From IMG/VR virus record IMGVR_UViG_3300035689_000108, positions 1 to 20,451 of that record: a DNA stretch of 20,451 bases. The stretch is one strand, 5' to 3'. This DNA comes from a virus. The position numbers were made by a program, and so were the translations under genes. Numbering within the stretch: position 1 is the first letter of the stretch; each line of letters begins with the position of its first letter. Below the pieces are notes generated by a model. That model had not been told where the DNA came from. It saw nothing but the letters and a program-made list of their open reading frames with translations, and made no database searches. This document shows, in pieces, positions 10,014-15,425 of this stretch.

Positions 10014-10184
10014 TTACTCGGTCATTTTAGAAGAATGTTCAAGATTTGTCAACTGTCTCTTGAGTTCAGTCCGAATCGGAATCAAATGAGAATACAGAAA
10101 TTGTTGATACTCATTTCCTTCAAGTAAGGAGATAAGATTATCAACTTGTATCAATCCCAGAACCAATTTGTTTTGCGTGTTCAT
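10014..10184 (-). CDS. Conserved hypothetical protein (56 aa)
   Basis: Starts MNTQNKLVLGLIQVDNLISL and continues LEGNEYQQFLYSHLIPIRTE, then LKRQLTNLEHSSKM. Two helices forming a likely coiled-coil hairpin. I recognise it from cyanophage genomes. ATGA overlap with the upstream gene fixes the start. Confidence 0.8.
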   Translation of the reverse strand: MNTQNKLVLGLIQVDNLISLLEGNEYQQFLYSHLIPIRTELKRQLTNLEHSSKMTE

Positions 10185-10363
10185 ACAAACTCCTGAATGT
10201 AATAGTCTACAGTAATCTCCAATTCTGCTGCTTTTTGTTCATAAAAGAGATCAGTGTAATTTTTTGCTTCTTCCCACTTTTGAAATGAATCAATTTGCTC
10301 TTCAGAGTGTTTCATAAAATCAGAGAATGCTTTCAGGAATTGAGTAATGTCTTCGTCGTTCAT
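10181..10363 (-). CDS. Small acidic helical protein (60 aa)
   Basis: Starts MNDEDITQFLKAFSDFMKHS. All helical, with EEQIDSFQKWEEAKNYTDLF and AELEITVDYYIQEFV. Overlaps both neighbours by 4 bases (ATGA). Not recognised; possibly a coiled-coil partner of the next gene product. Confidence 0.75.
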   Translation of the reverse strand: MNDEDITQFLKAFSDFMKHSEEQIDSFQKWEEAKNYTDLFYEQKAAELEITVDYYIQEFV

Positions 10364-10497
10364 TTCAGTTGCTCTTGATTTGTTCCATAATAAGCATCAA
10401 ACAACTTTTGGTCACGTTGTGCAAGAAAAGCATTGTATCCAAAGAAAGCAATCAGAAACACAATACCAACAAAAATATACTTAGAGGAAAGGTTCAT
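10360..10497 (-). CDS. Small membrane protein (45 aa)
   Basis: Starts MNLSSKYIFVGIVFLIAFFG. One membrane helix (about 7-26) and a short polar tail (DAYYGTNQEQLK). ATGA overlaps on both sides support it. Function unknown. Confidence 0.75.
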   Translation of the reverse strand: MNLSSKYIFVGIVFLIAFFGYNAFLAQRDQKLFDAYYGTNQEQLK

Positions 10498-10658
10498 CCG
10501 CACTCCAGGTCGTAAGAAACAGCAAAAGTCATTTCAGCAATAATTTTTTGATTTAAGTTATAAACATCATAACGGATTTCTTTTGAAAGTTCATTCCAGT
10601 CAGAGTGCTTTGTAAGAATGTTTAGCATTGCACCCAATTCAGCAGTTGAAAATGCCAT
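10494..10658 (-). CDS. Small hypothetical protein (54 aa)
   Basis: Starts MAFSTAELGAMLNILTKHSD. Helical, soluble, with WNELSKEIRYDVYNLNQKII. The start overlaps the upstream stop (TGATG) and its own stop overlaps the next start. Not recognised. Confidence 0.75.
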   Translation of the reverse strand: MAFSTAELGAMLNILTKHSDWNELSKEIRYDVYNLNQKIIAEMTFAVSYDLECG

Positions 10659-10921
10659 CAGCAGGCACCATAGAAAGGATTGCCAAGTTGAGGCAGATCG
10701 GAGTTGTCACCAGTTTCAGTGTAACCAAGCGCCAGACGCTCACGAATCGCAAGAGTCTTTTCAACGCGATTCAGAAACTTCTTGGAGATTTGGTCCACAC
10801 CTTTCCAAGACAGAACCTGCAAGCACCACTCCTGACTGATGTCTCCATAGGGGGTCTTCACGGGATAGTATCCGACCAGCATGGTGCCGTCTTTGGACTG
10901 GAGAGTAGGGAAGGTGGTCAT
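10658..10921 (-). CDS. Hypothetical protein (87 aa), first gene of an operon
   Basis: Starts MTTFPTLQSKDGTMLVGYYP. A beta-rich first part (TMLVGYYPVKTPYGDIS) is followed by a helix (KKFLNRVEKTLAIRERLALG). ATG at 10921 is 24 bases after a TATAAT. It heads the eleven-gene operon that ends at 8606. Its GC content is higher than that of the downstream genes. Function unknown. Confidence 0.75.
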   Translation of the reverse strand: MTTFPTLQSKDGTMLVGYYPVKTPYGDISQEWCLQVLSWKGVDQISKKFLNRVEKTLAIRERLALGYTETGDNSDLPQLGNPFYGAC

Positions 10922-10951
10922 TGGGTGTCTCCCGATTACCTCTGTATTATA
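10922..10951 (-). promoter_or_regulatory. Promoter-leader cassette, GGTAATC type
   Basis: TATAAT at 10951-10946, then ACAGAGGTAATCGGGAGACA and ATG at 10921. GGTAATC is shared with the leaders at 12472-12501 and 15110-15140. It starts 2 bases after the stop of the upstream gene. Confidence 0.75.
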
Positions 10952-10953
10952 GG

Positions 10954-11163
10954 TCAGAAGGACGGCACCACGTCGTTGCGTAGGACAGTTCCTGAAGTGT
11001 CCATCTGCTCGAATACCGTGTAAAGTTTGTTATACAGTGCTGGCACACTTCCATATTCCCGTGCAATTCTATTTTCCTCACGCAGATTCAGTTCCTGCAG
11101 CGCAGATAGAATCACACCAATTTCGTGAACATTCAGTTGTACATTTGCTTCGATCATTGTCAT
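10954..11163 (-). CDS. Conserved hypothetical protein (69 aa)
   Basis: Starts MTMIEANVQLNVHEIGVILS. Helical, with LQELNLREENRIAREYGSVP followed by ALYNKLYTVF; the GSVPALYNKLY block is one I recognise from cyanophages. The ATG overlaps the upstream stop (TGATG); a second in-frame ATG follows two codons later. Last gene of the operon from 12471. Confidence 0.8.
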   Translation of the reverse strand: MTMIEANVQLNVHEIGVILSALQELNLREENRIAREYGSVPALYNKLYTVFEQMDTSGTVLRNDVVPSF

Positions 11164-11543
11164 CAATCCCAAGAAACGTTTTGAAGTAGAAAACCTGGCA
11201 TCACCAGTGACCAAGCACCCTGCTCACCAGAACCAGCAACTTTATATTCCCACTTGTAGGCAAACTTATTATGACTATCCCAAGTCATAAAACCTTTCTC
11301 TTTATCAAACCAGGATTTAATGGTCAGACTAAACCGATTGGAGTAAATATTGCGAGTTCGCAATGCTCCACCAGATTCACGGGTTTCAACCACTTTGCAG
11401 GTATCAAATTGAGCCTGCAGACCTGAATCTAACGCACAGGGAGTTTCATACACAAATGGGCGATAAACTTTCGGTTTTGGTGCAGTCTGTGCCAACGCAG
11501 GAGAGGCAAACAGAAGAGCAGTCAGCAATAGAAGTTTTTTCAT
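11163..11543 (-). CDS. Exported protein with signal peptide (126 aa)
   Basis: Starts MKKLLLLTALLFASPALAQT, a textbook signal peptide with likely cleavage after Ala-Leu-Ala (residue 18). The mature part is beta-rich with Cys pairs (ETPCALDSG, FDTCKVVET), fitting a periplasmic protein with a disulphide. It is the only clearly secreted product in the window. ATGA overlap with the upstream gene. A role at the host envelope is inferred. Confidence 0.8.
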   Translation of the reverse strand: MKKLLLLTALLFASPALAQTAPKPKVYRPFVYETPCALDSGLQAQFDTCKVVETRESGGALRTRNIYSNRFSLTIKSWFDKEKGFMTWDSHNKFAYKWEYKVAGSGEQGAWSLVMPGFLLQNVSWD

Positions 11544-11698
11544 TCTTCAGATTCATCAAGTGCAAGTTCAAGATAATTGTATCCAATTGTCTTCCGTCCT
11601 TCATGAGTTGCAGTGTCAATTTTCACACCTTCGCCCATCAGTTTATCGATACGACGATTTGTTGCATCGTTCATTTTGGTTGTCCAATAGTAACTCAT
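11540..11698 (-). CDS. Small hypothetical protein (52 aa)
   Basis: Starts MSYYWTTKMNDATNRRIDKL. Mixed alpha/beta with an acidic end (LELALDESEE). A good SD (GGAGGA) lies 5 bases before the ATG, and the start overlaps the upstream stop. Function unknown. Confidence 0.75.
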   Translation of the reverse strand: MSYYWTTKMNDATNRRIDKLMGEGVKIDTATHEGRKTIGYNYLELALDESEE

Positions 11699-11859
11699 TT
11701 GATTCCTCCATTTTTGTTATATTCTATCATATATTTGCGAGCAGCGTAAGCCTCAAACTCAGTTGCAAATGATGCAATGGTTCTGTTGGTATCCGTCCAG
11801 ACCAGATACCAACGATTCGCAAACTGTTTGATAAAAATAGGTTTAGTATGAGTTGTCAT
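11695..11859 (-). CDS. Small hypothetical protein (54 aa)
   Basis: Starts MTTHTKPIFIKQFANRWYLV. Three strands followed by a helix (EFEAYAARKYMIEYNKNG). ATG 11859 is preferred over earlier in-frame starts, which would overlap a 32-residue membrane gene even more. The overlap with that gene is 17 bases. Function unknown. Confidence 0.7.
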   Translation of the reverse strand: MTTHTKPIFIKQFANRWYLVWTDTNRTIASFATEFEAYAARKYMIEYNKNGGIK

Positions 11860-11941
11860 AATCATCATCAAAAAACGATGCAACAAAGGAAATTGCAAGA
11901 AATAAGAAGAATAAGGATACAGCAGCAATTATGATTGTCAT
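11843..11941 (-). CDS. Micro membrane protein (32 aa)
   Basis: Starts MTIIIAAVSLFFLFLAISFV. It is almost entirely one membrane helix, ending in an acidic cap (DDDYDNSY). The start overlaps the stop of the upstream gene (ATGA) and there is no gap on either side, which is the main support for so short a gene. Confidence 0.65.
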   Translation of the reverse strand: MTIIIAAVSLFFLFLAISFVASFFDDDYDNSY

Positions 11942-12099
11942 ACAGAAAGACTCACATCAATCTCTTTGATATTCAGACCACACAGTTGCTCATAGACACG
12001 CTTGCAGATGATGTCAGTTGCTTTCTTTGCTTTGGACTTCTCATACCAGACGGTGCAGAGACCATCAAAGGTTTCAACACGAATGCGATAGTTTTTCAT
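11938..12099 (-). CDS. Small hypothetical protein (53 aa)
   Basis: Starts MKNYRIRVETFDGLCTVWYE. Two strands, a Lys-rich helix (KSKAKKATDIICKRVYEQLC) and a final strand, a plausible beta-beta-alpha-beta fold with three Cys. Coupled on both sides. Not recognised. Confidence 0.75.
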   Translation of the reverse strand: MKNYRIRVETFDGLCTVWYEKSKAKKATDIICKRVYEQLCGLNIKEIDVSLSV

Positions 12100-12308
12100 C
12101 AGTTTGGGAATTGAAGTTTGTACTTATCGATCAGAAGATCACGGACAAGTTCGCGGTCAACACTATCACCACAGAACTCTTGCCCTTTGATCTTAAGAAT
12201 GCGAATCAGATCCTTTGTCGCTTTGCGAACAACGGTCAGAGTGGCACCCATCGGATAGATGCCATCTTTGCCATAGAAAGAAAGAACGTAATCGTAGAAT
12301 TCAGTCAT
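12099..12308 (-). CDS. Conserved hypothetical protein (69 aa)
   Basis: Starts MTEFYDYVLSFYGKDGIYPM. Then ATLTVVRKATKDLIRILKIK and CGDSVDRELVRDLLIDKY. ATG 12308 is one base after the upstream stop; an earlier frame would overlap that gene fully. The FYGKDGIYP block is familiar from cyanophages. Function unknown. Confidence 0.8.
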   Translation of the reverse strand: MTEFYDYVLSFYGKDGIYPMGATLTVVRKATKDLIRILKIKGQEFCGDSVDRELVRDLLIDKYKLQFPN

Positions 12309-12309
12309 T

Positions 12310-12471
12310 TCAGTCCTCAGGATAGAGTTTCCAACCATCAGGGAGAATGCCCATTTCTTCACATCGCACCTCATAAACAATGCGTTTCAGAAGTTGCAGC
12401 GGCATTTCATTTTCAATCTTTTTCTGAATGGTGCGGCGGAGTTGTGCGTCCTGTGTAGTGTCGGTGACCAT
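12310..12471 (-). CDS. Small hypothetical protein (53 aa), first gene of an operon
   Basis: Starts MVTDTTQDAQLRRTIQKKIE. Helical, then RIVYEVRCEEMGILPDGWKL. ATG at 12471 lies 24 bases after TATAAT and follows GGGAAC as SD. It heads an eight-gene operon ending at 10954. Not recognised. Confidence 0.75.
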   Translation of the reverse strand: MVTDTTQDAQLRRTIQKKIENEMPLQLLKRIVYEVRCEEMGILPDGWKLYPED

Positions 12472-12501
12472 TGCGGTTCCCTTGATTACCTTCTTATTAT
12501 A
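12472..12501 (-). promoter_or_regulatory. Promoter-leader cassette, GGTAATC type
   Basis: TATAAT at 12501-12496, then AAGAAGGTAATCAAGGGAAC and ATG at 12471. The TAA stop of the methyltransferase-like gene (12499-12497) lies inside the -10 box. Confidence 0.8.
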
Positions 12502-13075
12502 GGGGAAGAACTGCCTCGCTGCTAGTTGTCTGTGCCAGTTTGGAAGGTGGCACAGTGAGTTCTTCCATTATGATTTGTTTTGGTAGAAAGTTCCAACAGT
12601 AATAACTGCTGCTGAACGTGATCTTATCATTTGGACGACCATCAGGACTATGAAACTTCATTCGCTTATCAAACATCAGTAACTGCAGATCCTTGTCCTT
12701 AAACAGTTGCTTTGGTGCAGAATCATTTAACCAAGTATTGGTCATAATCAGAGCAAATGGTTTGCCAAATGATAGTGCTCGCTCAAAGAACTTTCGCTTG
12801 TTTGTAAATGGTGGATTAGATACAATCACATCCCATTCAAAGTTTGGATCATATGTTAGAAAGTCTTGACCCGTTGAAATGTGTGTTGAAATGACTAAAT
12901 TTTGTGCTCCAATCTGCTTGACAAATTCACTCTCTTTGGTATCAAATGGGCACCATACCTTTGCATCTTTAGGAATATATTTGAGAATGGGTGCTACACC
13001 GTAGTTTGGTGTGTAACATTCATCATTATTTCCTTCAGAATACATCAGTTTGCTGCTGTTCAGGTTCTTAACCAT
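12497..13075 (-). CDS. Methyltransferase-like protein with NPPF motif
   Basis: A 192-residue protein. ECYTPNYGVAPILKYIPKD is followed by VWCPFDTKESEF (a changed SAM-binding motif I region), then DVIVSNPPF (NPPF at 87-90), the catalytic motif IV of N6-adenine methyltransferases. Similar phage proteins are often annotated as adenine methyltransferases. The glycine-rich motif I loop is not visible, so activity is uncertain. The last 20 residues are encoded by an intergenic hairpin repeat (12530-12555), and the stop lies inside the next promoter. An internal start at Met11 is possible. One base separates it from the upstream gene. Confidence 0.8.
   Translation of the reverse strand: MVKNLNSSKLMYSEGNNDECYTPNYGVAPILKYIPKDAKVWCPFDTKESEFVKQIGAQNLVISTHISTGQDFLTYDPNFEWDVIVSNPPFTNKRKFFERALSFGKPFALIMTNTWLNDSAPKQLFKDKDLQLLMFDKRMKFHSPDGRPNDKITFSSSYYCWNFLPKQIIMEELTVPPSKLAQTTSSEAVLPL
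12530..12555. repeat. GTGCCAGTT-family hairpin inside a coding end
   Basis: CTGTGCCA (12530-12537) and TGGCACAG (12548-12555) are perfect. The repeat is translated as part of the C-terminus of the methyltransferase-like protein (around VPPSKLAQ). Confidence 0.7.
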
Positions 13076-13076
13076 C

Positions 13077-13553
13077 TCATACCACCATCAAACGATTTGG
13101 AAGATATTTTATCACATCCTCCTGCAATTCACAACCATTCTTTTCAGACAGATACTCGATGTATAGGGTTTCTTCCTGCTCCCGTGCCTCTATTTCGTGT
13201 GGTTGATGCCAATAGTCGTACTTTTCGACAGGTTCTTTAGAATAACACAATTTTCCGTATCGGAACCGCAGCGAACCGACTACCCACTGGCGCAGGTGGA
13301 CCAGTTCGTGCAAAAGAGTTTTTATATACAACTCCTCATCCATATGGGTGTTGAGTTCAATCAGAAACTCACGTGGACGACGTGATTCTCCCACATAATC
13401 ACAATAACCATAAACCTGCTCACGACGCAGACCACGATGGAGAATCTCCACCTCAATCTTATGGCGTGGCAGAAACCTATTCAGAAACCAAGTGGTAACG
13501 TCCTCACAGAGGCGTTTAGAATAACCGTATCCAGAAATTTGAACGTAAGACAT
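13077..13553 (-). CDS. SprT-like zinc metalloprotease
   Basis: A 158-residue protein starting MSYVQISGYGYSKRLCEDVT. LLHELVHLRQW holds the HExxH zinc motif (His82, Glu83, His86), and PHEIEAREQE near 118-127 offers the third ligand, as in SprT/WSS1-like proteases. The frame continues upstream to a TTG (13574), but ATG 13553 is the normal start. No C-terminal zinc ribbon is present. Substrate unknown; family members clear DNA-protein crosslinks, while the phage role is unclear. Followed after one base by the methyltransferase-like gene. Confidence 0.8.
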   Translation of the reverse strand: MSYVQISGYGYSKRLCEDVTTWFLNRFLPRHKIEVEILHRGLRREQVYGYCDYVGESRRPREFLIELNTHMDEELYIKTLLHELVHLRQWVVGSLRFRYGKLCYSKEPVEKYDYWHQPHEIEAREQEETLYIEYLSEKNGCELQEDVIKYLPNRLMVV

Positions 13554-13601
13554 TGACCCCAGTGCAAAAACCAAAGGAATGATGAAATAAAGATCAGTTT
13601 G

Positions 13602-13691
13602 TCAGTCGTAGTCATCAGGTGTTTCAATTAACTTTCCAACGATTACTGCAACAGGAATAGAAAGTAAAATCCATAAAAGTATCCAAGTCAT
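13602..13691 (-). CDS. Micro membrane protein (29 aa)
   Basis: Starts MTWILLWILLSIPVAVIVGK. One membrane helix with a short acidic tail (LIETPDDYD), built like the 32-residue protein at 11843. Its ATG overlaps the upstream stop (ATGA). Very short, so less certain than the others. Confidence 0.6.
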   Translation of the reverse strand: MTWILLWILLSIPVAVIVGKLIETPDDYD

Positions 13692-13915
13692 CGGGCAATG
13701 ATGTCCAGAGATTCCAACAGCATCATAGCAAGTTCCACCTGGTTGTCCTCATCAACCACAGGGATGTTGGCATCCACAAACTCACTTGCAAGTTCGTGAA
13801 GCAACTCACACATTCTCTCATCGGCGTGTGCAAAGGTAGCAAACTCAGACTTGAAACCGTTGCACAGAAGGCGCAGAGACTTGGTAACGGTCAGGTTGTT
13901 GATGGTGTCGTTCAT
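13688..13915 (-). CDS. Small hypothetical protein (75 aa)
   Basis: Starts MNDTINNLTVTKSLRLLCNG. All helical, with ERMCELLHELASEFVDANIP and a Leu/Met-rich acidic end (VELAMMLLESLD). ATG at 13915 lies 24 bases after TATAAT; a longer frame upstream would cross this promoter. Not recognised. Confidence 0.75.
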   Translation of the reverse strand: MNDTINNLTVTKSLRLLCNGFKSEFATFAHADERMCELLHELASEFVDANIPVVDEDNQVELAMMLLESLDIIAR

Positions 13916-13945
13916 TGCGGGTGTGTTGAACATAAGGTTATTATA
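13916..13945 (-). promoter_or_regulatory. TATAAT promoter-leader cassette
   Basis: TATAAT at 13945-13940, then AACCTTATGTTCAACACACC and ATG at 13915. Preceded by the hairpin at 13954-13973. Confidence 0.7.
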
Positions 13946-13953
13946 GGGCATCT

Positions 13954-13973
13954 GGGGTGCTGTGAAGCACCCC
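13954..13973. terminator. Perfect GC hairpin before a promoter
   Basis: GGGGTGCT (13954-13961) and AGCACCCC (13966-13973) form an 8-bp stem with a GTGA loop. It lies between the stop of the 13996-14427 gene and the next -10. No T-run on the minus strand. Confidence 0.65.
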
Positions 13974-13995
13974 CTGTGCCAGTTGTTGAAGTGGA

Positions 13996-14427
13996 TCAAC
14001 GCAGGTACAAATAAGAACCTGCCCAGTCAGCATGTTGAAGCAACCATTCACGCTGCTCAATAATGCGAAGATCGTAGCGAACACCTTTGGCAGGTGCTTT
14101 CCAACTAGCAGACTTATAAACTTGACCAGTCTTCTTATCCACAAAAGCGTGAACAGAACGGGAACCGTTCGCATTCATAATGATTTTGTGATACTTACGA
14201 CCCGTTTCAGGGTAGAACTCATAATCACAAGTGCCTTCCTTCAGTTTAGCAATACAAGCATCGTGATACTCTTCATTTTCAGTACGAAGTGCGTGAGACC
14301 GAATGCTGTAATCGATGTAGTTCTGGCGCAGTGCCTCACAGAGAGCATAGGTATGCCCCAGAACAGCAGCAGCGATGTCCTTCCGCGCTTCAGCAGCGGC
14401 AGCGTAGTCGGCAAAGGTAGTGGTCAT
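13996..14427 (-). CDS. Conserved phage protein (143 aa)
   Basis: Starts MTTTFADYAAAAEARKDIAA. An N-terminal helical part (to about 60) is followed by GRKYHKIIMNANGSRSVHAF, then VDKKTGQVYKSASWKAPAKG with VRYDLR. The block VDKKTG-x-VYK-x-ASWK-x-PAKG-x-RYDLR is widely conserved in unannotated phage and bacterial proteins. It looks like a two-strand beta-sheet domain binding an unknown partner. Own TATAAT cassette 21 bases upstream. No catalytic motif visible. Confidence 0.85.
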   Translation of the reverse strand: MTTTFADYAAAAEARKDIAAAVLGHTYALCEALRQNYIDYSIRSHALRTENEEYHDACIAKLKEGTCDYEFYPETGRKYHKIIMNANGSRSVHAFVDKKTGQVYKSASWKAPAKGVRYDLRIIEQREWLLQHADWAGSYLYLR

Positions 14428-14454
14428 TGCTTGGTTGCGTATGAACGTATTATA
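14428..14454 (-). promoter_or_regulatory. TATAAT promoter-leader cassette
   Basis: TATAAT at 14454-14449, then ACGTTCATACGCAACCAAGC and ATG at 14427. Confidence 0.7.
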
Positions 14455-14472
14455 GCGGCATCTAGGCGCCGC
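14455..14472. terminator. GC hairpin touching a -10 box
   Basis: GCGGC (14455-14459) and GCCGC (14468-14472) form a short stem immediately next to the TATAAT at 14454-14449, downstream of the 14481-14606 gene. Confidence 0.5.
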
Positions 14473-14480
14473 TGAGAGGG

Positions 14481-14606
14481 TCAGTATGCCAGTTCAGAAT
14501 CTGGCACCCAGTAGTCGTCATTCTCCAAGTATCCCATCCAATCTTGGGGGTCAGACTCATACATTGCGATTTCCCGCAGTTCATCAATCAGTTCAGACAG
14601 ATCCAT
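14481..14606 (-). CDS. Small acidic protein (41 aa)
   Basis: Starts MDLSELIDELREIAMYESDP and ends NDDYWVPDSELAY. Strongly acidic, helical. ATG 23 bases after TATAAT. The C-terminal WVPDSELAY is encoded by an intergenic hairpin repeat (14487-14506), as in the methyltransferase-like gene. Not recognised. Confidence 0.65.
   Translation of the reverse strand: MDLSELIDELREIAMYESDPQDWMGYLENDDYWVPDSELAY
14487..14506. repeat. GTGCCAGTT-family hairpin inside a coding end
   Basis: TGCCAG (14487-14492) and CTGGCA (14501-14506) are perfect. It lies within the last codons of the 14481-14606 gene. Confidence 0.6.
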
Positions 14607-14635
14607 AAGAAACCCTCAGATACTTGAGTATTATA
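14607..14635 (-). promoter_or_regulatory. TATAAT promoter-leader cassette
   Basis: TATAAT at 14635-14630, then ACTCAAGTATCTGAGGGTTT and ATG at 14606. The leader has its own small inverted repeat (CTCAAGTATCTGAG). Confidence 0.7.
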
Positions 14636-14636
14636 G

Positions 14637-14661
14637 CAGAAAACCCGCCTTGTGGGCGGGT
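14637..14661 (-). terminator. Intrinsic terminator
   Basis: On the minus strand ACCCGCC and GGCGGGT form a 7-bp stem with a short loop, followed by TTTT. It ends transcription of the 14675-15109 gene just before the next promoter. Confidence 0.75.
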
Positions 14662-14674
14662 CTTGTGCCAGTTT

Positions 14675-15109
14675 TCAGACTGCCAGTGCGGCAGAAGGAA
14701 TCTCTACAACTTCAGGCAGTTTGCTGTCATCAAACTGGTGCATATCATAGCACACCCACTCACCAGCACGGAAGACGTAAGCATACTCTTCACTGTTATT
14801 GGGCAGAAGATATTCACACAGGTCAGCATCAAGGCGAGGAGGGCAATTCTCACCGCGCTGAGAGTAGTATTGAGGACCATATTCCTCAACCTTATTAGGA
14901 TAAGAACCCCAACGGTCTCCAGTCCAACGCTCATTAGTCCAACAAGTGCTCATATCGCCACCATCAATCAGTTCGGCAGCAAGTTCTTTGCTATTATAGT
15001 GTGTCTTCAGGATGCGACCCAACCATTCGGGATAACCATCCCAGTGGTGGTAGGAAGACAGGATAGAACCATCAGCAAGTTCAAGACCGATGCGAGCGCG
15101 GGTTGCCAT
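14675..15109 (-). CDS. Conserved phage protein (144 aa)
   Basis: Starts MATRARIGLELADGSILSSY. HHWDGYPEWLGRILKTHY is followed by AELIDGGDMSTCW and an aromatic-rich acidic C-terminal half (YAYVFRAGEWVCYDMHQFDD). The HHWDGYP block with the early GDGS-like turn is widespread in phage and bacterial proteins of unknown function, which may form a beta-barrel-like domain. ATG 25 bases after TATAAT. Ends with an intrinsic terminator. Confidence 0.85.
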   Translation of the reverse strand: MATRARIGLELADGSILSSYHHWDGYPEWLGRILKTHYNSKELAAELIDGGDMSTCWTNERWTGDRWGSYPNKVEEYGPQYYSQRGENCPPRLDADLCEYLLPNNSEEYAYVFRAGEWVCYDMHQFDDSKLPEVVEIPSAALAV

Positions 15110-15140
15110 GAGGCGTTTCGTCGATTACCCACATATTATA
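15110..15140 (-). promoter_or_regulatory. Promoter-leader cassette, GGTAATC type
   Basis: CCCCTTATAAT ending at 15135, then ATGTGGGTAATCGACGAAAC and ATG at 15109. Confidence 0.75.
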
Positions 15141-15141
15141 A

Positions 15142-15167
15142 GGGGTCCCCAGTGCCCCGAGAACCCC
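15142..15167. terminator. GC hairpin before a promoter
   Basis: GGGGTCCCC (15142-15150) and GAGAACCCC (15159-15167) can pair over nine positions as RNA on the minus strand when G-U pairs are allowed. It lies between the CP12 gene and the next -10. Confidence 0.45.
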
Positions 15168-15172
15168 CTGTG

Positions 15173-15191
15173 TGCCAGTTTTTCAACTGTC
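15173..15191. repeat. GTGCCAGTT-family hairpin after the CP12 gene
   Basis: CAGTT (15176-15180) and AACTG (15185-15189) form the core stem; the flanking GTGC side has diverged. It lies just after the CP12 stop codon. Confidence 0.5.
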
Positions 15192-15192
15192 C

Positions 15193-15405
15193 TCAGTCGT
15201 CATAAACTCTACACTCTAATGCGTTAGGATTGGCATCACAATAAAGTTCCAGAGGAGTAGGGTCGTGCGAATCTTCTGGATGATGCTCTTTATAAACTTT
15301 AAGAGCTTCCAATTCTTCTTCTGTATGTCTCCGTGCCTGTGGAGAAATTGTTGGGTCATTCAAAAGTTCTACGTCTTTTTGAATGTGTTGATCGATATTG
15401 TCCAT
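15193..15405 (-). CDS. cp12: Cyanophage CP12, Calvin-cycle inhibitor
   Basis: A 70-residue, Glu/Asp-rich protein starting MDNIDQHIQKDVELLNDPTI. The end LELYCDANPNALECRVYDD carries the C-terminal CP12 signature: Cys56 and Cys65 eight residues apart around a Pro, then Arg, Tyr and Asp. In CP12 this disulphide loop binds GAPDH, and the protein links GAPDH with phosphoribulokinase, switching off carbon fixation. The N-terminal Cys pair is absent and the AWD-x-VEEL core is reduced to EEELEAL, as I remember for phage CP12. During infection it is thought to divert NADPH to nucleotide synthesis. It follows the bilin reductase by 20 bases and may be co-transcribed. Confidence 0.9.
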   Translation of the reverse strand: MDNIDQHIQKDVELLNDPTISPQARRHTEEELEALKVYKEHHPEDSHDPTPLELYCDANPNALECRVYDD

Positions 15406-15425
15406 TGGAATACAAAACGTTAAGG

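Noticed and set aside
12497-13075. Sugar-phosphate nucleotidyltransferase as the product
   Set aside because: Similar phage proteins sometimes carry that label, but the visible NPPF motif fits an adenine methyltransferase and no nucleotidyltransferase motif is present.
13554-13615. Small hydrophobic frame starting MTTTDKLIFISSFLWFLHWG
   Set aside because: ATG at 13615 gives a plausible membrane helix, but it overlaps the start of the SprT-like gene for most of its length and runs on antonymously in a poor frame. It could be a genuine micro-gene; homologues would decide.
14032-15205. Long plus-strand frames (147 and 193 codons)
   Set aside because: They are antisense to two strongly conserved minus-strand genes and run across their promoters and terminators.
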